Below are positions 8,801-12,369 of a stretch of 12,369 nucleotides of DNA, piece after piece (the stretch's first letter is position 1; each line of letters starts with the position of its first letter). The stretch is from the NCBI GenBank assembly GCA_023433965.1, contig JAEYTQ010000480.1, positions 1 through 12,369 of the forward strand, written 5' to 3'. The DNA comes from Pseudomonadota bacterium. GTDB taxonomy: Bacteria > Pseudomonadota > Alphaproteobacteria > Rhizobiales > Xanthobacteraceae. The position numbers and the translations under genes were made by a program. The notes under the pieces are model-generated. The model saw nothing but the letters and a program-made list of their open reading frames with translations. It did no database searches and had not been told where the DNA came from.

Positions 8801-9273
8801 ACGAGGTAGCGCGTCTGCACATGCAAAGTGGCTTCCTCGTCGAACTGAACCGCGAGTTCGAGGACGGATTCAGCGTTCGATATCACCTTGCGCCGCCCTT
8901 CCTGCCCGGCAGGCGCGACGCACGCGGACGTCCGCGCAAGCGCGCCTTCGGGCCGTGGATCCAGTTCCCGCTCGCTGTGCTGGCGCGCTTGAAGGGGCTG
9001 CGCGGAACGCCGTTCGATCCCTTCGGCTACACCGCAGAGCGCCGCGCCGAGCGCGAGCTGATCGCCTGGTATGAGGGCTTGATCGAACGGATGCTCGGCC
9101 AGCTCGACACCGCGCGTCTTGCGGATCTCGTCGCGATTGCAAACGTGGCGATGGAGATTCGCGGCTACGGGCCGGTCAAGGAGGCTGCGATCCGGACAAC
9201 GAAAACGGAGGTCGAGCGGCTGTTCGATGCACTCCACACGCCATCGCCGGTCGGGATGCGCGCAACCGGTTGA
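5824..9273 (+). CDS. Fused indolepyruvate:ferredoxin oxidoreductase family protein
   Basis: This thiamine-diphosphate, iron-sulfur enzyme oxidatively decarboxylates aryl 2-oxo acids (indolepyruvate, phenylpyruvate) to aryl-acetyl-CoA and passes electrons to ferredoxin. It is expected in the cytoplasm. The 1149 residues join what are separate IorA and IorB subunits in archaea. The N-terminal pyrimidine-binding domain includes GFISGYRGSPLGG near residue 50 and VNEDLAATAVLGSQQ. CSGCPHN begins at Cys433. The TPP-binding region runs from GGEG (474-477) to NDAVAMTGGQ (from Asn526). A cysteine cluster follows (634, 637, 640, 646, then 667, 673, 678) fit for iron-sulfur binding. The gamma-type domain starts at GVGGTG (724-729), and a C-terminal DUF6537-like region follows from about residue 940. 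The ATG has GAGG 6 nt upstream (5814-5817). It diverges from an Lrp/AsnC regulator, and no ferredoxin gene is adjacent. The family call is firm; the exact substrate is inferred from the family name. Confidence 0.95.
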   Translation: MDAIPSLDSYELSDRYEREGGRVFLTGTQAIVRIALDQARRDRAAGLNTAGFISGYRGSPLGGIDLELWRIQERLKRDRIEFLPAVNEDLAATAVLGSQQVETQADRDVDGVFGLWYGKGPGIDRSGDALKHGNAYGSSPHGGVLVVAGDDHGCVSSSMPHQSDVAFMSWFMPTLHPANVGEYLAFGEYGYALSRFSGMWVGFKAISEIVESGASVALRPPRAFRAPDFTPPPGGLHYRWPDLPGPQIEERLEAKKHAVYAFAKANPIDRRIYDIPGATYGIVTTGKAHLDLMEALRLMGLDEAACRRIGIDIYKVGIVWPLALHDAMEFVKGKREILVVEEKRGIIESQFKEYFYDFPGSKPERMVGKHNETGARLISWIGELSPRALASVLARRLDPMFPGLNLAARAAALMPEAARTINVGGATRTPYFCSGCPHNTSTKVPEGSKALAGIGCHFMASWMDRETSSLIQMGGEGVNWAASSRFTGRKHIFQNLGEGTYYHSGSMAIRQAIAAKANVTYKILFNDAVAMTGGQPVDGPVSVHAIAHSVRAEGVTRIALVSDDPAQFSPADLPAGVTIHPREEMDTVQRELREVPGVSVLIYQQTCATEKRRRRKRGQMADPKRFAYINDLVCEGCGDCSVESNCLSVEPKETPFGRKRQINLSACNKDFSCLNGFCPSFVTLEGATRRKKSASEIDAVDRAAALPLASPATLDRPYDLLVTGVGGTGVITVGALIGMAAHLERRGVSVLDFTGFAQKFGPVLSYIRLAASPQALHQVRIDQGAADALIGCDLVVSSSPKASGTYRCGTRATVNTAEMPTGDVVRFCDADLASPARLRAIGHVVGEHNLDTIDANALAERLLGDTVYANIIMLGFAWQHGLVPVSLAALLRAIELNGVAVERNKQAFAWGRLAAADPDFVPKANDQPEAETLDRLIARRAEFLTAYQNEAYAARYRTIIAGVRNAEAKLNSEALTEAVARSLFKLMAYKDEYEVARLHMQSGFLVELNREFEDGFSVRYHLAPPFLPGRRDARGRPRKRAFGPWIQFPLAVLARLKGLRGTPFDPFGYTAERRAERELIAWYEGLIERMLGQLDTARLADLVAIANVAMEIRGYGPVKEAAIRTTKTEVERLFDALHTPSPVGMRATG

Positions 9274-9336
9274 CGCGGAGCCGGCGAGGCCTCAGCCTCT
9301 GGGTCCAGGGGGCGCTCTGGTGCGTCCGCCAACCGG

Positions 9337-9348
9337 ATGATGCATCAT
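9337..9348. promoter_or_regulatory. Perfect 12-bp palindrome overlapping the amidase start codon
   Basis: ATGATGCATCAT is its own reverse complement and covers the first two bases of the amidase ATG (9347-9349). It sits at the end of a 73-bp gap after the oxidoreductase. It could be a repressor site or hinder ribosome loading, but it may be chance. The gap also has a 5-bp stem, GAGGC-CTCA-GCCTC (9286-9299), without a T-tract, so no terminator is called. Confidence 0.25.
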
Positions 9349-10771
9349 GAATTTCGACCAGTTGACCCTGAGCCAGGCTGTAGCCGAGCTTCGCGCCGGA
9401 ACGGTCACGAGCACCGCCCTGACAACGGAGGCGCTCGCCCGCGCCAGGACCAACGCCGATCTCAATGCCTTCGTTACGCTGGACGAGGCCGGCGCCCTCG
9501 AGGCAGCCGCAGCATTCGACGCCAAGGGCGACACGGGCCGGCCGCTCGGCGGTGCGCCCGTCGTCATCAAGGACAATATCGAGGTGGCGGGGCTGCCTTG
9601 CAGCGCCGGCACGCCCGCGCTCAAGAACTACGTTCCAAAGGCCGATGCGCCGGTCGTGGCAAAGCTGCGCGCCGCGGGCGCGATCATCCTCGGCAAGACC
9701 AGCATGCATGAGCTCGCCTTTGGGATCTCCGGCTACAACACGGCGTTCAAGACCGGGGCGGAGTTCGGCGTACGAAACGCCTATGACAGATCCCTGATCG
9801 CCGGCGGCTCGTCGTCCGGAACGGGCGCAGCGATCGGCGCTCGCATCGTCGCGGGCGGCCTCGGCACCGATACCGGCGGATCGGTCCGCGTGCCCGCAGC
9901 GCTGAACGGATGCGCCTCGTTGCGGCCAACGGTCGGGCGCTATCCGCAAGAGGGCATTGCGCCAATCTCGCATACGCGCGATACCGCCGGCCCGATGGCC
10001 GCGACCATGGCCGACGTGGAGCTGCTCGATCGCGTGATCGCGGGCGGCGATGCGGTCGCGGCAGCCGACCTGAAGCAAGTTCGGATCGGCATCGTGAAGA
10101 CGATGCTGACTCACCTCGATGCCGATACCGAAGCCGCCTTCCAGGCCGCTATCGCGCAAATGAAGACGCACGGGGTCGGGATCGTCGAGGTCGAGATGCC
10201 GCAGCTCGCCGAACTCAACGGCCGGATCGGCTTCCCCGTCGCGCTGTATGAAGCCCATGACGACATGGTCTCGTATCTGAAGCACACCGGCACGGGCCTC
10301 ACCATCGAAGCGCTGGCGAACGAAATCTCCAGCCCCGACGTGAAAGGCACCTATGATGGCCTCGTCATCCCGCGCAAGCTGCCGGGTCCCGACGGCACGC
10401 TGGTCGATGCCGGGCCAGTCTACGATGCCGCGATCAAGACAGCGCGGCCCGCGCTGCAGGCGCTCTACAGCGATACGTTTTCGCGCAACGGGCTCGACGC
10501 CCTTGCTTTTCCGACCACGCCGCGCGTCGCTATCCCCTCCAACCCCGACTCCAGCAGCCCCGAGAATTTCGCGCTGTTCATCCAGAACACCGATCCCGGC
10601 AGCAATGCCGGCATTCCCGGCATCCAGATCCCGATTGCTCTCGGCGCCAGCAGCAGACTTCCGATCGGGCTCGAGCTCGACGGTCCCGCGGGAAGTGATC
10701 GTCGTCTGCTTGCGATCGGCATGGCACTCGACAGCGTGTTTGGCCGGTTGCCGCCGCCGCATCGCTCATGA
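9347..10771 (+). CDS. Amidase-signature family hydrolase (possible indoleacetamide hydrolase-like)
   Basis: A 474-residue enzyme of the amidase signature family, hydrolysing a carboxylic amide to acid and ammonia with a Ser-cisSer-Lys triad. The triad is visible: Lys75 in PVVIKDNIEVAG, cis-Ser155 in AGGSSSGTGAA, and nucleophile Ser179 in GTDTGGSVRVPAA. The 24-residue gap between the two serines matches characterised family members. No signal peptide is seen, so it is probably cytoplasmic. The ATG has only a weak GGATG upstream; it is preferred because the protein begins with the usual family N-terminus (LTLSQAVAELRAGTVTS). It follows the indolepyruvate oxidoreductase by 73 bp on the same strand. 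That makes an indole-acetamide or other aryl-amide substrate attractive, but substrate cannot be read from sequence in this family; urethanase, malonamidase-like and other activities remain possible. Its stop shares a 6-bp overlap with the convergent LysR gene. Confidence 0.92.
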   Translation: MNFDQLTLSQAVAELRAGTVTSTALTTEALARARTNADLNAFVTLDEAGALEAAAAFDAKGDTGRPLGGAPVVIKDNIEVAGLPCSAGTPALKNYVPKADAPVVAKLRAAGAIILGKTSMHELAFGISGYNTAFKTGAEFGVRNAYDRSLIAGGSSSGTGAAIGARIVAGGLGTDTGGSVRVPAALNGCASLRPTVGRYPQEGIAPISHTRDTAGPMAATMADVELLDRVIAGGDAVAAADLKQVRIGIVKTMLTHLDADTEAAFQAAIAQMKTHGVGIVEVEMPQLAELNGRIGFPVALYEAHDDMVSYLKHTGTGLTIEALANEISSPDVKGTYDGLVIPRKLPGPDGTLVDAGPVYDAAIKTARPALQALYSDTFSRNGLDALAFPTTPRVAIPSNPDSSSPENFALFIQNTDPGSNAGIPGIQIPIALGASSRLPIGLELDGPAGSDRRLLAIGMALDSVFGRLPPPHRS

Positions 10772-11677
10772 ATAGGGATTGATCAGCTTCTGCTGCTCGG
10801 CACTGTGGTGCACGAGCAGGTCGATGAAGGTTCTGACCTTCGCCGACAGGTGATGACGGTGCGGATAGACCGCGTTCATCGAGAGCTCGATCGTGCGATA
10901 TTCCGGCAAGAGGCGTACCAGGCGGCCGGCTTCGAGGTCGTCCTGGATCAGGAATCCCGCCATCAGGCACACGGCAGCTCCCGCCAGCGCGACCTCGCGC
11001 AGCGCTTCGCCGCTGTTGGTGACGAAGCTGCCCGAAATGCGCACGGAAGCCGGCGTGCCCTTGCGGTCGAGGAAGCGCCATTCGTCGCCGAACGGATAGT
11101 TCAGGTGCCGGCCACAATTGTGCCCGGCGAGCTCGTCGAGCTTCTGCACCCGGCCGTGCTTTTCGATATAGTCATGCGAGCAGCACAGGACGTGGCGCCA
11201 GGTGGCGAGGCTCCGCACGATCAGGCTCGAATCCGGCGGTTGTGTCATGCGCAGGGCGACGTCGTAACCTTCCTCGATCAGATCAACCTCGGCCTCCCCC
11301 ATGCGCAGGTCGATCCTGAGTTCCGGATAGGTCGACAGAAGCCGCGCCACGACCGGCGCGACCAGGGGCACCATGTGCGTGGCGACGTGAATGCGCAGCG
11401 TTCCGCGCGGCACCGACTGCAATTCGCTCGCGATGTCGTCGGCCTGTTCGAGGTCGGCGAGAATCTGCGTTGAGCGGTCGTAATAGGCTTTGCGGATCTC
11501 AGTCAGGCTGACCTTCCTCGTGGTGCGGTTGAGCAGCCGCACACCGAGCCGGTCTTCGAGCGCCTGAACGTGGTTGCTCACCATCGTCGTGGACATGTCG
11601 AGTCGGCGGGCCGCGGCCGAGAAGCCGCCGCTATCGACCACGCGGACAAAGGCAGTGAGGCTGGTGAAACGGTCCAT
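10766..11677 (-). CDS. LysR-family transcriptional regulator (CrgA-like)
   Basis: A 303-residue LysR-type regulator, the normal length. The N-terminal winged helix-turn-helix occupies residues 1-60, with FSAAARRLDMSTTMVSNHVQALEDR as the helix pair and LLNRTTRKVSLTE as the wing. The linker helix follows, then a type 2 periplasmic-binding-like effector domain from about 91 to 290. The pattern VRGLAT-like (VRSLATWRHVLCCS) and the ending YPHRHHLSAKVRTFIDLL are typical of the CrgA subgroup. The ATG at 11677 has GGGAG upstream (complement of about 11686-11690). It diverges from an EmrA-like efflux adaptor, and such regulators usually control the divergent operon and themselves. An oddity is EIRKAYY after the wing, where this subgroup usually has a Gly in place of the Arg. 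The effector is unknown. Confidence 0.94.
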   Translation of the reverse strand: MDRFTSLTAFVRVVDSGGFSAAARRLDMSTTMVSNHVQALEDRLGVRLLNRTTRKVSLTEIRKAYYDRSTQILADLEQADDIASELQSVPRGTLRIHVATHMVPLVAPVVARLLSTYPELRIDLRMGEAEVDLIEEGYDVALRMTQPPDSSLIVRSLATWRHVLCCSHDYIEKHGRVQKLDELAGHNCGRHLNYPFGDEWRFLDRKGTPASVRISGSFVTNSGEALREVALAGAAVCLMAGFLIQDDLEAGRLVRLLPEYRTIELSMNAVYPHRHHLSAKVRTFIDLLVHHSAEQQKLINPYS

Positions 11678-11691
11678 CTCGCAGCTCCCGC

Positions 11692-11739
11692 GATTATCAA
11701 ATCCCGATGGATAATCCTTCCAATCGCTGGCGGATTATC
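11692..11739. promoter_or_regulatory. Candidate LysR operator: three alternating GATTATC/GATAATC half-sites
   Basis: GATTATC (11692-11698), GATAATC (11710-11716) and GATTATC (11733-11739) alternate in orientation. The first pair is a perfect dyad with an 11-nt spacer, as in the T-N11-A form of LysR sites. The second pair, extended to GATAATCC and GGATTATC, is an 8-bp dyad with a 14-nt spacer. Dyad centres are about 20 bp apart, roughly two DNA turns, which would suit a LysR tetramer contacting both. The cluster starts 15 bp upstream of the regulator ATG and ends 82 bp before the efflux gene. No clear -10/-35 pair was found for either gene. Confidence 0.6.
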
Positions 11740-11820
11740 ACAACTGCCGGGACGACGCATCTTAATCCCATCAAGAAGGCGTCCCGTCGAGGCGGGGCGC
11801 GCGGGGAATTCGAGGATGCC

Positions 11821-12369
11821 ATGTCGAACGCTTATGTTACTGAAACCAATGAGAAAATCAGCCTTCGCCCATCCCACCCAGCGATCCAGCGCGTGGCCCT
11901 CGCCTTGGCGTCGGCGCTCGGAATCGCCGCGGCCGGGCACTTCGGCTACGACTACGTCACGACCGGCCGCTATCTGGAATCCACCGATGACGCCTATGTG
12001 AAGGCGGACTCGACGATCATCGCGCCGAAGGTCTCCGGCTACATCGCGAAGGTGCTGGTCCGCGACAACGAGAAGGTTCGGGCCGGCCAGGTGCTGGCCA
12101 AGATCGACGACCGCGACTTCAAGACCGCCCTCGACCAGGCCAGAGCCGACGTCGCCGCCGCGCAGGCCTCCGTGCGCAACCTCGATGCACAGCTCGAACT
12201 GCAGCAGCCGATCATCGAGCAGAGCACCGCCGATGTCACTGCCGCGGAGGCCAACCTGAAATTCGCGCAGGAGGAGCGCGCCCGGTACGACGATCTCATG
12301 AAGACAGGTTCGGGCACGGTCCAGCGCGCGCAGCAGACCGATGCCACGCTGCGGGCCAGCAACGCGCAA
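11821..12369 (+). CDS. EmrA-like HlyD-family membrane fusion protein of an efflux system (3' end outside the window)
   Basis: The reading frame stays open for 183 codons to the window edge. A cytoplasmic N-terminus of about 22 residues precedes one membrane helix (about 24-46). Next comes STDDAYVKAD, the hallmark of EmrA-type adaptors, then the lipoyl half-motif (APKVSGYIAKVLVRDNEKVRAGQVLAKIDD) and the beginning of the coiled-coil hairpin (DQARADVAAAQASVRNLDAQ). In this family the protein spans the periplasm and links an inner-membrane major-facilitator (DHA2/EmrB) pump to an outer-membrane channel for export of drugs or aromatic compounds. The start ATG has GAGGA at 11812-11816, and the ATG at 11816 is out of frame. 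It diverges from a LysR regulator that probably controls it. Expected complete length is about 350-400 residues, so roughly half is missing. The partner pump should lie just to the right. Confidence 0.9.
   Translation, partial: MSNAYVTETNEKISLRPSHPAIQRVALALASALGIAAAGHFGYDYVTTGRYLESTDDAYVKADSTIIAPKVSGYIAKVLVRDNEKVRAGQVLAKIDDRDFKTALDQARADVAAAQASVRNLDAQLELQQPIIEQSTADVTAAEANLKFAQEERARYDDLMKTGSGTVQRAQQTDATLRASNAQ

Noticed and set aside
7144..9237. 697-codon open frame on the minus strand inside the oxidoreductase gene
   Set aside because: It is the antisense shadow of a strongly recognised gene in GC-rich DNA. Its translation is rich in Arg, Ala, Gly and His and shows no domain pattern.
9286..9299. 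GAGGC-CTCA-GCCTC as an intrinsic terminator after the oxidoreductase
   Set aside because: The stem is only 5 bp and no run of T follows. It may pause transcription but does not support a terminator call.
9176..10762. 528-codon minus-strand open frame across the amidase
   Set aside because: The amidase on the plus strand has its full catalytic triad in order. The antisense product has composition typical of GC-driven spurious frames.
11749..11785. GGGACG/CGTCCC inverted repeat in the efflux gene leader as a riboswitch or attenuator
   Set aside because: It has only 6-bp arms with a 25-nt loop and no T-tract or conserved aptamer pattern. In GC-rich DNA it is likely chance.
11578..12369. 263-codon minus-strand open frame at the right edge
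   Set aside because: It is antisense to the EmrA-like adaptor, which has clear family motifs, and it would run through the divergent control region.

Overview
The window is GC-rich and densely coding. Its gene content points to an alphaproteobacterium of the Hyphomicrobiales, most likely Bradyrhizobium or a close relative. The taxonomic call rests on the high GC, the PrtD/HlyD-type secretion pair, the fused indolepyruvate oxidoreductase carrying a C-terminal DUF6537-like region, and the efflux/LysR arrangement. It is an inference from protein style, not from any search. Eight genes are supported: seven complete, and one that runs off the right edge.

Left block (71-5195, + strand): an apparent operon for type I secretion. 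It encodes a PrtD-like ABC permease/ATPase with an unusual disordered, glycine-rich N-terminal extension of about 150 residues, then a HlyD/PrtE-like periplasmic adaptor starting 3 bp later. After 40 bp comes a GTG-started protein that joins a BioF2/CelD-like GNAT acyltransferase domain to C-terminal TPR repeats. The exported substrate and the outer-membrane channel are not in the window; they may lie to the left or elsewhere in the genome. The acyltransferase-TPR protein is the least understood part and could modify the exported substrate or a surface polymer.

Middle block (5217-9273): a small Lrp/AsnC regulator (- strand) diverges from a 1149-residue fused indolepyruvate:ferredoxin oxidoreductase (+ strand). 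The 151-bp divergent spacer holds a perfect 12-bp palindrome overlapping the -35 of a plausible lrp promoter, and two further short inverted repeats. The layout suggests a 2-oxo acid or amino-acid-responsive regulator controlling aryl-pyruvate oxidation and itself.

Right block (9347-12369): an amidase-signature hydrolase (+) follows the oxidoreductase. It ends tail-to-tail with a CrgA-type LysR regulator (-), with both stop codons packed in one TCATGA hexamer. The LysR gene diverges from an EmrA-like membrane fusion protein, cut by the window end, which presumably heads a multidrug efflux operon. Their shared 143-bp spacer holds three alternating GATTATC/GATAATC half-sites that form two dyads about two helical turns apart, a strong candidate LysR operator.

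No RNA genes, insertion sequences, CRISPR arrays or convincing intrinsic terminators were seen. No intergenic stretch exceeds 300 bp.
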